Shown here: piece by piece, positions 33,139-42,540 of the stretch
Layout of the letters: each line of letters starts with the position of its first letter
Numbering within the stretch: position 1 is the first letter of the stretch
NCBI RefSeq assembly: GCF_000716535.1
Contig: NZ_JNWV01000064.1
Location: forward strand, 1-48,144
Direction of reading: 5' to 3'
Origin: Streptomyces flaveolus
Lineage (GTDB): Bacteria; Actinomycetota; Actinomycetes; Streptomycetales; Streptomycetaceae
DNA: 48,144 bases
Translations under genes and position numbers: made by a program
The notes under the pieces: model-generated
What the model was told of the DNA's origin: nothing
The model's input: only the letters and a program-made list of their open reading frames with translations
Databases searched by the model: none

Positions 33139-33834
33139 GTGAGCACGATCTCGGTCCGGGGATTCGTGGTGGCCGCGGCCACCACGGTCACCGCTGTCGG
33201 AAGCGTCGTCGGCATAGCCTCGGGCAGCACCGCGCAGACCAACGACCCCGAGGCGACGGCAGCCGACGCCACGCTCCTCGCGGACCTACCCGCGGGACGG
33301 CAGGCGCAGGTGCAGACCGCGTCTTTGGTGCAACAAGCCGACGCACAGGCCATCGCGGCGGACGCGAGCGCCAGGAAGGACGCCGAGGAAGCGGCCCGCA
33401 AGACGGCCGCCGAAACCGCCGTCGCGAAGAAGGAGGCCGCCCAGAAGGCGGCCGAGGAAGCCAAGGAGCGCGCTGAGGCCAAGACCCAGGCCGCCACCCG
33501 CTCGACCCGCGACTCCTCCAGCTTTCCCGTCCAGAGCAGCTACACCGTCGCGCAGATCCAGGCGATGGCACGCCAGATGGTGGCGAGCGGCCAGTACCAG
33601 TGCTTCAGCAACATCGTGGACCACGAGTCCAGCTGGAACTACCGCGCGGTGAACGCCTCCTCCGGTGCCTACGGCCTCTTCCAGGCCCTGCCCGGTTCCA
33701 AGATGTCCTCCGTCGGCGCCGACTGGCAGACCAACCCGGCCACCCAGATCAAGTGGGGCCTGAACTACATGAACACCGTCTACGGCAGCCCCTGCGACGC
33801 CTGGACGTTCTGGCAGGCCAACCACTGGTACTGA
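33139..33834 (+). CDS. Secreted lytic transglycosylase (SLT domain)
   Basis: The 231-residue protein starts at the GTG at 33139 after AGGAAGGAA. It has a signal peptide (VRGFVVAAATTVTAVGSVVG, cleavage near residue 33) and an Ala/Glu/Lys coiled-coil-like stretch at about 60-118. The C-terminal SLT domain has catalytic-Glu context IVDHESSWNYRAVNASSGAY, then GLFQALPGSKM, QIKWGLNYMNTVYG and C-terminal WTFWQANHWY. Two cysteines (near 155 and 220) probably pair. Such proteins cleave peptidoglycan during growth or germination. No riboswitch was recognised upstream. Confidence 0.92.
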   Translation: MSTISVRGFVVAAATTVTAVGSVVGIASGSTAQTNDPEATAADATLLADLPAGRQAQVQTASLVQQADAQAIAADASARKDAEEAARKTAAETAVAKKEAAQKAAEEAKERAEAKTQAATRSTRDSSSFPVQSSYTVAQIQAMARQMVASGQYQCFSNIVDHESSWNYRAVNASSGAYGLFQALPGSKMSSVGADWQTNPATQIKWGLNYMNTVYGSPCDAWTFWQANHWY

Positions 33835-34193
33835 GGCCCTTCGGTCCCGCCGTACCGTCGCCGGTTCTGCTGCCGGTACGGCACCGGCACGGCGCGCGGT
33901 GGCGCTCAGCCTGCTCGGACCGGGGCCGCCGGGCGCGAACGGCTCGGCGGGGCCGGCCTCCTGCCGACGGGCATGGACCACGACCTCCCGGCAGGCGTGC
34001 GTCAGCACCCCCGCATAGGGGGCCGGTCCCGGACGAGGCCGCAGAGGCGGTACGGCACCGCACGTGCGCCGCCCCGTCTCGGGCGGACGCACGTGAACTC
34101 CGTGAGAACGTCGATCGTTTCAGTAGCGGAGGAATCCCGGCCCGTGCCCGGCCGGCGGCAGAGGTCCGCGCGCGCCCTGTCGGGGGCCCTGCC
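33835..34193. other. 359-bp gap between convergent genes
   Basis: CCGTACCG and CGGTACGG (33850-33881) could form a terminator after the transglycosylase. The remainder shows no gene or repeat. Confidence 0.35.
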
Positions 34194-34577
34194 TCAGGGG
34201 GTCGATGTCGCTATGGCCACGGAACCGGACTGGGACCTGGGGGTCTTCGCGCCCGGCTTCTTCGGGGCGATCGTGCGCGGGTCGACCGCTTCTCCCGGGG
34301 CTCCCTCGCGGTACAGGCCGTCGGGCAGGCTGTCACGGTCGTGGGGCAGCAGGAAGAACACCCGGCGCTTGTACAGGCCGCTGTCCGGGTCCGGGGAGGC
34401 GCCCTCGTCCAGCAGCGCGTACCCGACCATGCGCCCGTCGCGCGCGTACGGCGGCTTGGTGTTGCGCCGCCTGGTCTTGTCCAGCGCCTGACGGACGTAG
34501 TCGAGCCGTTCGAGGTTCTCCAGCCACACCACCTCGGCCTCGTGGATGAGGTCGCTCTCGGTCAACAGCGAACTCAT
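34194..34577 (-). CDS. Conserved hypothetical protein, 127 residues
   Basis: It starts MSSLLTESDLIHEAEVVWLE at the ATG at 34577, with GGAGAGG eight bases upstream. The N-terminal helical part (LENLERLDYVRQALDKTRRR) is followed by NTKPPYARDGRMVGYALLDE, YKRRVFFLLPHDRDSLPDGL and a Lys/Pro/Ser tail. I recognise it as a small conserved Streptomyces family but know no function. There are no membrane segments. It is the last chromosomal-type gene before the replication module. Confidence 0.7.
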   Translation of the reverse strand: MSSLLTESDLIHEAEVVWLENLERLDYVRQALDKTRRRNTKPPYARDGRMVGYALLDEGASPDPDSGLYKRRVFFLLPHDRDSLPDGLYREGAPGEAVDPRTIAPKKPGAKTPRSQSGSVAIATSTP

Positions 34578-34779
34578 GGCTGCAGCCTCTCCTTCGTCGG
34601 CGTGCTCCCCGGCCATGGGACATGGCCGGGCATCTGTCCGTGTCGCTCCGGCCCGCCCTTCCCCGGGGGACAGGCCGCTTCGCGGGGGCCCACCGCGTAC
34701 GGGGCCCGCTCACCATCGTAGAGCGCACTCCGACGACCGTGTAGGCCACATAGTGGAGAGAGCAGACGTACGGAGGCCG

Positions 34780-36333
34780 TCATGAGTGCTCCAATAGGGC
34801 GATGCCAGGATAATATTTCCGGCCATTCGACTTGATCATGTCGGCGGGCGAGGCCACGCCCACCTCCTGGCGGACGCGATTGGCGAAGGCCCGGGGCGTG
34901 GCGGGCCGGATCCCCTCTCCGGCGTTGCACCACGAGCTGTACTCCGAGTAGAGCAGCCCCTGCTCCACCCGTAGGTCCTTCCCCGCATCGCCGTCACGCG
35001 TGCAGCATTCGGCCAGGAAACGGCCGATGTGGTCCTCGGTGGTGGCGTAGGCCGTCGTGGCGATGCGCACCCTGTCAGGGCCCTCCAGCGGGTCCCTGGT
35101 GCGCAGGTAGCGCTGTGCGCCCTCGATGAGCCAATGGAGGATCCCCGGCCCCTCGTCGCGGACCAGCTCGAAGGCGAGGTTGTCGATCCTGCGGTGCGCC
35201 GGAACCGTACGGGTGAAGGGCAGCAGGCGGATACGCCGCCAGAACGCGAAGCCGCCCGTGGAGACCTCCGGGCGGTGGTTGCCCAGCAGCCACAGGTGGT
35301 GCGTGGGGGTGAACGAGAAGTAGTCCTGCCGCATACGGCGGGCCTTGATCTTGTCGCCACCCGTCAGGAGCCGGACGCGCGCCTCGTCGAACTTGTCGTT
35401 CGGCTTCAGCTCGCTGCACACCACCAGGCGGCGCCCGTGCAGTTCGGTCAGCTCGGTGGAGTGCTCCGAGAAGGCGCCACGGTCCATCAGGAAGCCCGGC
35501 GGAGCCGCGTCCGCGTAGTCACCGAGGATCTGGATCATGATGTCGAGCAGTACGGACTTACCGTTCTTGCCCTCACCGTGCAGGAACGGCAACACCTGCG
35601 CGCCCACGTCGCCGGTGATGGAGTAGCCGAGCAGCAGGTGCAGAAAGTCGATCATCTCCCGGCCCTCGTCGTCGTCACCGAAGGTGTCGGCGAGGAACCG
35701 GTGCCAGCGAGGGGTCTCCATGGCCTGCGGGGCGACGCTGGTGGCACGGGAGTGGAAGTCACGGGTGGGATCGGGCTTGCGGAGGTGCCCGCTGTGCAGG
35801 TCGACCACTCCGACGGGGGTGCACAGGGCGTAGGGGTCCCCGTCCAGCCTGTCGGGGGCGACGGAGATGTCCGGTGAGGCCTTCGCCTGGGTGAGGAGGG
35901 CCTTCAGGCCGGTGGTGGACAGCGTACGCCGCTTGTGGTTCGCGAGTTCGCGGTCGCTGAAGACCCCTCGCGGGTCGGTGGCCGGCATGTCCTCCGCCAT
36001 CTCCCCCGCGGCCCACAGGGCGGCCTTCTCCCCTCCCCCGCGCTTCCACCGGTAGCCGTCCCACGCGAACCAGCCCAGTCCCTCCACATGCCGGAACTGA
36101 TCACGGTGCATCTGCACGAAGAGGCGGGCGTTTCCCCGGTCCGAGAGGGAAGGAGGCAACAAGGGGGTCGAGGAGGCGGCTCCACTGCCGAGGGACGTCA
36201 CAGGGGCGTTCACGAAGCCCTGTGCGGGCAGACGTGCGGGCGCGGTCACCACTTCCACCGTCTCCAGGTCGAGCATCTGCTGAGCGGCGGCCTGCGGATC
36301 GAAACGCGGTGAGCCTTCGGCGCTGCTGCTCAT
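34780..36333 (-). CDS. SF3 helicase, phage/plasmid primase P4-family C-terminal type
   Basis: The 517-residue protein has a D5-N-like middle region (about 85-240: GLGWFAWDGYRWKRGGGEKA, CTPVGVVDLHSGHL, RWHRFLADTFGDDDEGREM) and an SF3 helicase core. Walker A is GEGKNGKS at 253-260, a Walker B-like acidic segment is RLVVCSELKP at 302-311, and motif C is LWLLGNHRPEV with Asn352. After it come the arginine-finger region (FWRRIRLLPF) and a winged-helix-like end. SF3 enzymes melt origins as hexamers in phage satellites, plasmids and integrative elements. Its ATG overlaps the stop of the Prim-Pol gene (ATGA), so the two are made together. Confidence 0.92.
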   Translation of the reverse strand: MSSSAEGSPRFDPQAAAQQMLDLETVEVVTAPARLPAQGFVNAPVTSLGSGAASSTPLLPPSLSDRGNARLFVQMHRDQFRHVEGLGWFAWDGYRWKRGGGEKAALWAAGEMAEDMPATDPRGVFSDRELANHKRRTLSTTGLKALLTQAKASPDISVAPDRLDGDPYALCTPVGVVDLHSGHLRKPDPTRDFHSRATSVAPQAMETPRWHRFLADTFGDDDEGREMIDFLHLLLGYSITGDVGAQVLPFLHGEGKNGKSVLLDIMIQILGDYADAAPPGFLMDRGAFSEHSTELTELHGRRLVVCSELKPNDKFDEARVRLLTGGDKIKARRMRQDYFSFTPTHHLWLLGNHRPEVSTGGFAFWRRIRLLPFTRTVPAHRRIDNLAFELVRDEGPGILHWLIEGAQRYLRTRDPLEGPDRVRIATTAYATTEDHIGRFLAECCTRDGDAGKDLRVEQGLLYSEYSSWCNAGEGIRPATPRAFANRVRQEVGVASPADMIKSNGRKYYPGIALLEHS

Positions 36334-37415
36334 GGACGTCCTTTGAGGTGAAGAGGGCGGACGGACCCTACGGCAAGGGCGTCGTCGACGATCTTTTCAT
36401 TCCTGCTCTGCTGCCATGGCCGGGCGTAGGAGGCGACACGGACAAGTCGGTCACGAATGGTGGCGTGGTCGAGATACCCCGATCCGACCAGTCCGCCGGC
36501 CGTGTAGGCGGCGCGGTTGAGCTTCTCCGTGAACCCGGTCCCTTCGGGGGCAGCGGCACACTCCGCGACCAGGGCGATCAGGGGGTCGATGAGCCGCTCC
36601 GCGGAGGTGGCGCGCCCCTGTCGGCGCACCACCGGGACGGCGGCCGCGGGGGCGGCGGGGCGCTGCGGCTCCAGCACGTGGCCCGTACGGCTCAACTCGC
36701 GCCGGAGCCAGTCCGGGAGCACGGCCGGACGGCGGGCCGTGCCCTCCGCACGGTAGACACCCTGCGGCGTGCGGGTGCCGGGGGCCACGATGTAGCCGCC
36801 GTCAGCGCGTACGTCGACCTGCCAGGCAAGAGCCGAATGGCGGGCGGACCCGGTCGAACACCTGTACCGCACCGACGTGTCGGGATTGCGGTACCAGACA
36901 TGCAGACCACCTGAGGGCGTGCGTACGCGCAATGTGTTCTCGTCCTCGGCAGGGGAGGTTTCACCCCGGTAGGCGGCCAGCAGAGCCAGCGTGTCGAAAC
37001 CTGAGGCCAGGCCGGCGAGCTGCACCTGTTCGGGGATGAGGATGCCGGGGAGGAGCCGTCCCCGGTCGGGCACGGGGGCCTGGTGGGCATCGATGTCAAT
37101 CACGATGAGGTCGGCGGGCCCGCAGGCAACTCCCACGCCCGCGGCGGGGATGTCGGCCCACCAACGTTCGACGAGGCCGGGATCCGTCGTGGCGGCATGG
37201 AAACCGTGACAAGGGCGTCCTGCGGGGAGGCACGGGCACGACGCCGGTTCGTGCCGGCGCCCCGAGCAGGCGGGGCAGTTCCCGACAGGAGTCTTGCGTC
37301 CTGGGGCCAGGGGGTGAACCGGCCAGCCCTGGGCCGCACACCACAGCGCGACGGCTCGCGGCGACCCGTGCGCAACACCGGCTGCACTACGGCTGCTCTC
37401 GTCTTCGCGGGGCAC
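36330..37415 (-). CDS. Bifunctional DNA primase/polymerase (Prim-Pol)
   Basis: The Prim-Pol domain spans about 20-215: PRAVALWCAAQGWPVHPLAP, a Cys-rich putative zinc site (Cys47, Cys50, Cys60, Cys62, Cys69), and VACGPADLIVIDIDAH with catalytic Asp107 and Asp109. Then come LRVRTPSGGLHVWY, with its His, and VDVRADGGYIVAPGTRTPQG. A C-terminal helical domain ends RLIDPLIALVAECAAAPEGT, then EKLNRAAYTAGGLVGSGYLD. I choose the GTG at 37415 since GAGGA lies eight bases upstream; GTG at 37433 is also possible. It should make primers and extend them at the element's origin, which is the repeat-rich DNA immediately upstream. Confidence 0.92.
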   Translation of the reverse strand: MPREDESSRSAAGVAHGSPRAVALWCAAQGWPVHPLAPGRKTPVGNCPACSGRRHEPASCPCLPAGRPCHGFHAATTDPGLVERWWADIPAAGVGVACGPADLIVIDIDAHQAPVPDRGRLLPGILIPEQVQLAGLASGFDTLALLAAYRGETSPAEDENTLRVRTPSGGLHVWYRNPDTSVRYRCSTGSARHSALAWQVDVRADGGYIVAPGTRTPQGVYRAEGTARRPAVLPDWLRRELSRTGHVLEPQRPAAPAAAVPVVRRQGRATSAERLIDPLIALVAECAAAPEGTGFTEKLNRAAYTAGGLVGSGYLDHATIRDRLVRVASYARPWQQSRNEKIVDDALAVGSVRPLHLKGRP

Positions 37416-37433
37416 GGGAATCGTCCTCGTCAC

Positions 37434-38480
37434 TTCTGTCTGCCCGATCACTTCACACACCTGGCGTGGGAGGTTGGCCCCGCCAGGGACCGAAGGGACT
37501 CTGATGCGAAACGAGTGTAAGGCCCGCTTACTGGAAAGGGAGTGTCTGTCTGACCCGCGTGCCGTTCTATCAGTTTCGTGAGTCCCTTGGGTCCCTGGGT
37601 TGGTGGTCCACCCCCACCCTAGGGGCTGAAGGGACTGAACAGCACGGTGAACTTCGCCTGCCGTTTCGGGAAGCAAGCGGGAATCCCGGTCCCTGAGGGG
37701 GCGGGCGAGGGACCAGAGGGTCCAGGGACCAAGCCGCAGGGGCCGGAAAACAGAGCAGGGACTGACCAGCTGGGGGGCATCGTTGCAGGTCAGCGACCTA
37801 AGGCCAGGCAGGGCAGGGACTGTAGGGACTCAACCTCGCCATTATGAGCTGTACTTGATACCTGTGTTGTATGCGCACGCGCGTACGAATACATCTCTTC
37901 TCTACGTCATAATTGCGGTTTTCGGTCCCTACAGTCCCTCTCAGACCCTGTGTCAGGGCTCTGACCTGCGCAAATACCAGGGACTGAAGCCCAGGGACCG
38001 AAACAACCGCAGTCCCTCCGCCCCTCCGGCCAGGCCCTGTCGGTCCTCCCCCACCTTGCAGGCGCCGTTGAGTCCCTCCGCTCCCTGAGTCCCTTGCCCT
38101 CCCGCGAAGTGCCATCCCGTGGCGATGTCCCCTCCCCCGGCGAGCCGGAAGCAGGGACTGAACCCCTTGGGTCCCTGCCTGCGTTCTCTGCATGGGAGGC
38201 GCAACGTTTCTCTTCGGTCCCTGAGCGATCGTCCCGTCCCGGGGTGTCTCCGCCGCAAGGCCGAACACTTGGCGCTTTTAACAGGTTTTTACTGGAAGGA
38301 CGTATTTGTCGACGCGTAAGCTGTGCGCGCAGACGCTTCTTGAGGGACCGTAGGGACTGTCCACGCACAACAAGACCACGTTGGCGCGCTACCGCTCCTC
38401 CCCCGGGCTGGTGGAGGTGTTGAGCGGTGGGCCAGGCGATTCCACAGTTTCGTCAGGGACAAGACCATCGGACTCCTCGC
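37434..38480. other. Candidate replication origin with dense AGGGACYG iterons
   Basis: About 1 kb without a gene carries roughly two dozen copies of AGGGACTG/AGGGACCG in both orientations. Several are 9-bp-period doublets: 37485-37500, 37813-37831, 37923-37940 (reverse) and 38342-38360. An AT-richer core at 37840-37922 (ATTATGAGCTGTACTTGATA ... GTCATAATTGCGGTTTT) is flanked by doublets on both sides, like a DNA-unwinding element. It stands directly upstream of the Prim-Pol/helicase pair. Iteron clusters beside replicase genes are the usual layout of plasmid and integrative-element origins; which protein binds these repeats is unknown. Confidence 0.75.
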
Positions 38481-38645
38481 AGACCCTGCCGCCGAAGGCC
38501 CCCAACTACCAACCGACACGCCGGTCTCCCTGCCGGCGGCCGCGAAGTCTGCGTCGACCTCGGTGCCGTTGTCGCTGATGAAGAGGCAGCGTGTTCTGTG
38601 GACCTGGTTGGAGTAGGTACCGGCCTCTCCGGGGCTGTGTCCGCG

Positions 38646-39774
38646 TCAAGTGTCCGTGTCCAGCTCTCGGGCCCGCAGCCCGGTCAGGTAGGCACGGGTG
38701 CCCATGGCGAGGGTCATGTTGGCGTTTTGCCAGCCGGGGTAGCGGCGGATTTGGTAGTCGTCCAGACCGGAGCCCTGCCTCGCGCCCTGGACGCATTCCT
38801 CGATGGCCCATCGGCTGCACGCGATGCCGGTCAGCTCGTCGAGGGGGTCTCGGTTGGGGCAGTAGGCGATGTAGAAGAGATGTCCTGCGGGGCGGGCAAC
38901 GCTGCGGTGGGCGAGTCCCCAGTGGCGGCGTTCGGCCCGTGCAGGGCCGAACTTCGACCCGTGCCCAGTCGTAGATCCGTAGGCCGTGAGCACCGGTGCC
39001 GCAGAAGCGGCGTTTCCCTTTCTGGGGCGGCAGGCCGTGGAAGAGCCCGTGGACGGGAGGGTCGATCGCCCAGCAGGTGACCACGGTGTCGTGCAGGGTG
39101 GTGGCCATGACGTGGAAGACGTCCGCCCTCTTCAGCCCCGAGCGCCAGCCTTTGCTGAACCTCGTAGGCGGCATCCGGGGTCCCCCCGGAACGGAATGTT
39201 GTCCGTGATGGCGCGGCGGACCATCGCCTTGGCCATGGCCACCTTCGTCTCGAAGCCGACCTCGTCAGTGATGTCGGCTCGGCGGTCCCGCTCACGGTCG
39301 TCGGGCCAGGGCGTGGGCAGATACAGGCGCCGGTCGGTGGGTGTCCGTCCGCGATCGGTGGCATAGGCGAGGAAGACGCCGACCTGGCAGTTCTTCGCCC
39401 GCCAGGCGGTGCTGGAGTGCTGCCGCCGCACCCAGGCCGACCGCGTCCCCTTCTTCAAAACCCCGTGTCGTCTACGACCAGGACGGCGTCGGAGCCGCCG
39501 AGATTGTCGACCACGTACTGGCGCACGTCGTCGAGGACTGTCCCGCCTGCCGCATCGGCCATGGCCCGCAGGTGCTGAAGCAAGCGTTCCCAGGTGCCGT
39601 CCAACGACCACCACCGATGCTCTGCTCGGGCTGATCATGCCATGGCCCCCCGCCGGTCCGTACCCGGTGAAGGATCCCGTCGATCACCTGACGATGGTCT
39701 CGCCAACGCCCGCGCCGCCTATTGCTCATCGGCAGGTGCGGCCGAAGCCGTTCCCACTCGGCACCCGTGAGATG
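38646..39774 (-). pseudogene. Chimeric, broken transposase: IS5-type start joined to IS701-type body
   Basis: Read on the reverse strand, the frame opens with LTGAEWERLRPHLPMSNRRR and DHRQVIDGILHRVRTG, the N-terminal HTH region of IS5-family transposases. It soon shifts into DGTWERLLQHLRAMADAA. An IS701 body follows: RQYVVDNLGGSDAVLVVDDT, VRRQHSSTAWRAKNCQVGVF, LAYATDRGRTPTDRRLYLPT, then in another frame LHDTVVTCWAIDPPVHGLFH, and finally the C-terminus SRWAIEECVQGARQGSGLDD and PGWQNANMTLAMGTRAYLTG. At least three frame changes and a missing stretch after the second catalytic region make it non-functional. No terminal inverted repeats were recognised. Confidence 0.8.
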
Positions 39775-39809
39775 GCCGCGTTCCTGACCCCCCTAGAGGT
39801 TGCTCTCCC

Positions 39810-41172
39810 CTATCCTCGCGCCAGCCAGGTCGCGATCTCGTCCACCACCGCGGGGTCTACTTGTCCCGGCCGCGCGTACTCGCCCGGGGTGGGCTGGCCG
39901 CTGCCGGCAAAGAAGAGGTGGTTGGCGTCCTTGTGGATCCGGATCGTCACCTCAGGCCGCCCGCCGAAGCGCGCTGCCAACCTGGCAGATCGTCGGCGAC
40001 GGTCACTTGGTAGTCCCTCCTCCCTTGAAGGATCAGGATCGGGCGAGCCAGTTTGGCGGCCGGGGGCCACCGGGTCGTAGGCACGCAGATCGAGCCAGTA
40101 CGCGGCGGAGATGCCCAGCGTCAGCAACTCGGACGGGGTGTCAGGCGTGAGAAACGGGTCCGCCACGGAAGCGGCCTGCCGAACCATCGTCGACACCGCC
40201 TCGTCCGCGCCCGGTCCAGTGGCGAGGTCCGCCAGATAGCGAGCCACCCGGACGGCTGTCTCGTGCATCGGCTGCATGTCCGCGGCAAGCATCACCAGGC
40301 CCACGATCGACGGATCGACGGCGGTGATCCGGGGTGCCGCCTTGCCATGCTGTGGCCGAGCAGATAGATCCGGTCCGGGACCACCTCGGGCTGCTGTCAC
40401 AGCAGTTGGACGGCGGCGAGCTCATGAGGCAGGTACGCATCGGCCATGGTGAAGTCCGATGCCAGACGAACCGGGTGTGCGAAGGTCACCTTGTCCGAGC
40501 GCAGTACGGCCCCTGCGGGAGGCGAGCCTGAGGCGAGGTCCTTCAGGGGCTTGTTCAGGCCGCTGCTCTCGTCCCGGTCGAATGCGCCGCCCCCCTGAGC
40601 GGCACCACAGCGGGCCACGGTCGGCCTTCGGCGGGCAGGGTGAGCGTGCCGGGGACTGCGAACTGCCCGGTGCCGAGCAGGAAGTCCGGCTCGGTGAAAC
40701 GGTCCTCATCCACGTAGTGCGGCGGCCTCCACTTGGCACCGTCGCACGTAGCGAGTCTCAATCCCTGCAGCAGACCGTCGTCGACCGACGTGACCACGAT
40801 GAATCTGCTGCGGTGCAGATCACCGGGATGCGCACGCACACCATGTTGCCCTCGCCTGCCTCGGTCACCGGCTCCTCGATCGCCGTGATGCCACCTTGTC
40901 CGGCAGCCCCGTCGTCCCCGCGAGCCGTAGTGCCTCGGCGAAAACCGCGGGACATGGACTCCCTGGACTCTCTGCACCTGCTCGCCCCCCCATCCGGCTG
41001 CGGATCGTGCATGCGATGGGTGGTGGAAGGCTGCTGACCACCTCTCAGCTCTGCGCGCGCATCGGCCCTGATGTGACCGCACGCTCCTCGCGTTCAAGGC
41101 ATCGATGTAACCGATCACAAGACCGCGAGTTGTTCCCGCGGGCGGTCCTTCCGCAGCCGAGCTCCGTTCCAT
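39810..41172 (-). pseudogene. Decayed alpha/beta hydrolase (esterase) gene
   Basis: Reverse-strand pieces in several frames follow a known Streptomyces hydrolase order. First come AITAIEEPVTEAG-like and FIVVTSVDDGLLQGLRLATC, resembling an N-terminal DUF3887-type part. Then come LLGTGQFAVPGTLTLPAEGR, AFDRDESSGLNKPLKDLA, DFTMADAYLPHELAAVQLL followed by a stop, and a remnant of the nucleophile elbow in frame with KAAPRITAVDPSIVGLVMLA. The last frame gives LLTLGISAAYWLDLRAYDPV, a garbled stretch, and HKDANHLFFAGSGQPTPGEY to ATWLARG at the normal end. The nucleophile region (LLGHSM) is in a different frame from the rest, and the acid-residue region is scrambled. It is not functional. Confidence 0.75.
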
Positions 41173-41507
41173 GCTCACACAGGCCGGACACGAAGGTCGG
41201 CGGAGCAGGACGGAGAGTCTTCGGTATGTCGGGGCGGTCGGGTCGACGACGGTGCCCTTGAGAGGTCCTGCTTACAGCAGCTCTTCGATCCGGCCGGCTA
41301 GCAGCGGTCTGCTTGTCCGCAGCGTGTGGGCGTAGCACTGGCGGCGTCGGCGATGCTGCACGCATCTCTCTCCCCAGCTCGGCTGACAGCATCGGCGTGG
41401 TGTTCACCCTTGTCGACGGCCAGACTGAAGGAGACGTCGTCCGGACAGGCCCCTCGCGATCGTATGTCCCTTTTCTCTGCATTTCCTGGCCCCGGTGGAC
41501 CGCCGGG
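41173..41507. other. Non-coding or degraded stretch before the unknown gene
   Basis: No intact gene. On the reverse strand a short frame ends CYAHTLRTSRPLLAGRIEEL with a stop near 41275, which reads like the C-terminal scrap of a protein I cannot identify. Confidence 0.3.
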
Positions 41508-41528
41508 GGCTATTACGGCGTAATAGCC
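41508..41528 (-). repeat. AT-rich palindrome, copy 2, extended to 21 bp
   Basis: GGCTATTACGGCGTAATAGCC with central G is a perfect odd palindrome. It is the reverse complement of copy 1 in its 17-bp core. It stands 84 bp upstream of the ATG at 41613, a position typical of an operator. Confidence 0.95.
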
Positions 41529-41612
41529 GCGAGCTCGGAGTCGCCTGGCCCAGAGAGGCCTGGAGATGATTCACAGTCTGTGAAACGGCGTTCGGCGGGG
41601 CAGGATGTCAGC

Positions 41613-42473
41613 ATGAAGAAGCACGCGCGAAGTGCGAGCCGTCCCACAAAACCGCTGCTCAAGGCCCCAATGCGGATCGGCTCTCTTGATGCTCCGGCCG
41701 TCGTCGGTGAACTACGAAAGATCCACGAGGACGCAGAAGACCCAGACGTGGAGCGCATGCCTGCCGATGACGAACTGTTCGGTGCGCTTGTGTATGCCGA
41801 GAAGCACGTGCAGGCGCTACGGAGGCAACCACCTGAAGTACAGCGTGCCGCGGCGCTTAAGCGCGTGCAGCTGTGGGAGTACCTGCGCGAGCAGACCGAG
41901 CTCCACCAAGTACGCGCGGTGGACGACGCCCGTCGAGCGGGAGCTCAGTGGATCGAGTTGGCTCCCGCCATGGCCGTCGGCGCACCGAGTGCTGCCTATA
42001 ACAAGTCGAAGCGACTGAAGGCCGTCCAGTTCATCGACGAGACACCTCAAGCACACCCCGTACGTCGGACGCCTGAGGCGGTCCTCAGTGCTGAGCGACG
42101 GCTTGCGTTGGAGCAGGCTGCCGAGCGTCGCGCTCAGGAGGCGGCACAGCGGCGGCATGAGCTGTTGGTACCAGTTGCCACCCGTCTGCTGGAGCAGCGC
42201 GAGTCCTTGCAGTGCGATGAGGACGCCGACTATTGGTTGGAGGAGATCGAGGCGGTACTCCCCCACTGCCAGACTCCGCTGCAGATGATGAGCCTCAACC
42301 GCTATCTCGACGCAGCCCTGCGGGCTCTGCTCAAACTGGAGAAGCGTACGAGCCGTTCTCCTGCGTTGACCGAGGACGCCCGGCTGGCCTTGGCCGCTGC
42401 CGTGGAGCTGCAAAAGGGACCGACGGCCAGTCACGAGGCCGACTCCCCCGGCGCCGTGGCGCATGGCGCGTGA
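41613..42473 (+). CDS. Unknown protein with helix-turn-helix-like middle and coiled-coil C-terminus
   Basis: ATG at 41613 (MKKHARSASRPTKPLLKAPM), with CAGGA nine bases upstream, gives 286 residues; GTG at 41579 is an alternative. The sequence is almost wholly helical: DAPAVVGELRKIHEDAEDPD, ALKRVQLWEYLREQTELHQV, then AVDDARRAGAQWIELAPAMA and VGAPSAAYNKSKRLKAVQF. The last part resembles the helix-turn-helix of proteins that read -GxxWxEIAxxLGVSRQAAxxR-. After RRTPEAVLSAERRLALEQAA comes a long charged helix. Codon use is less GC-biased than in the chromosomal genes. I suspect a DNA-binding protein; the palindrome just upstream could be its own site (inference). No function is known to me. Confidence 0.6.
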   Translation: MKKHARSASRPTKPLLKAPMRIGSLDAPAVVGELRKIHEDAEDPDVERMPADDELFGALVYAEKHVQALRRQPPEVQRAAALKRVQLWEYLREQTELHQVRAVDDARRAGAQWIELAPAMAVGAPSAAYNKSKRLKAVQFIDETPQAHPVRRTPEAVLSAERRLALEQAAERRAQEAAQRRHELLVPVATRLLEQRESLQCDEDADYWLEEIEAVLPHCQTPLQMMSLNRYLDAALRALLKLEKRTSRSPALTEDARLALAAAVELQKGPTASHEADSPGAVAHGA

Positions 42474-42540
42474 CTGTCTTGTCGTTCAGGGCGAGGCCGG
42501 CAGATGCCCACGACGTGGAGTGCGGTCGGCGGGCACGAGG

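Noticed and set aside
33835..36333. tRNA gene as integration site of the replicon
   Set aside because: I scanned for T-arm-like GGTTCGAATCC sequence and a cloverleaf near the left border and found none.
37434..38645. CRISPR array in the repeat-rich region
   Set aside because: The repeats are 8-9 bp, in both orientations and at irregular spacing; there are no 28-37-bp repeats with uniform spacers and no cas genes.
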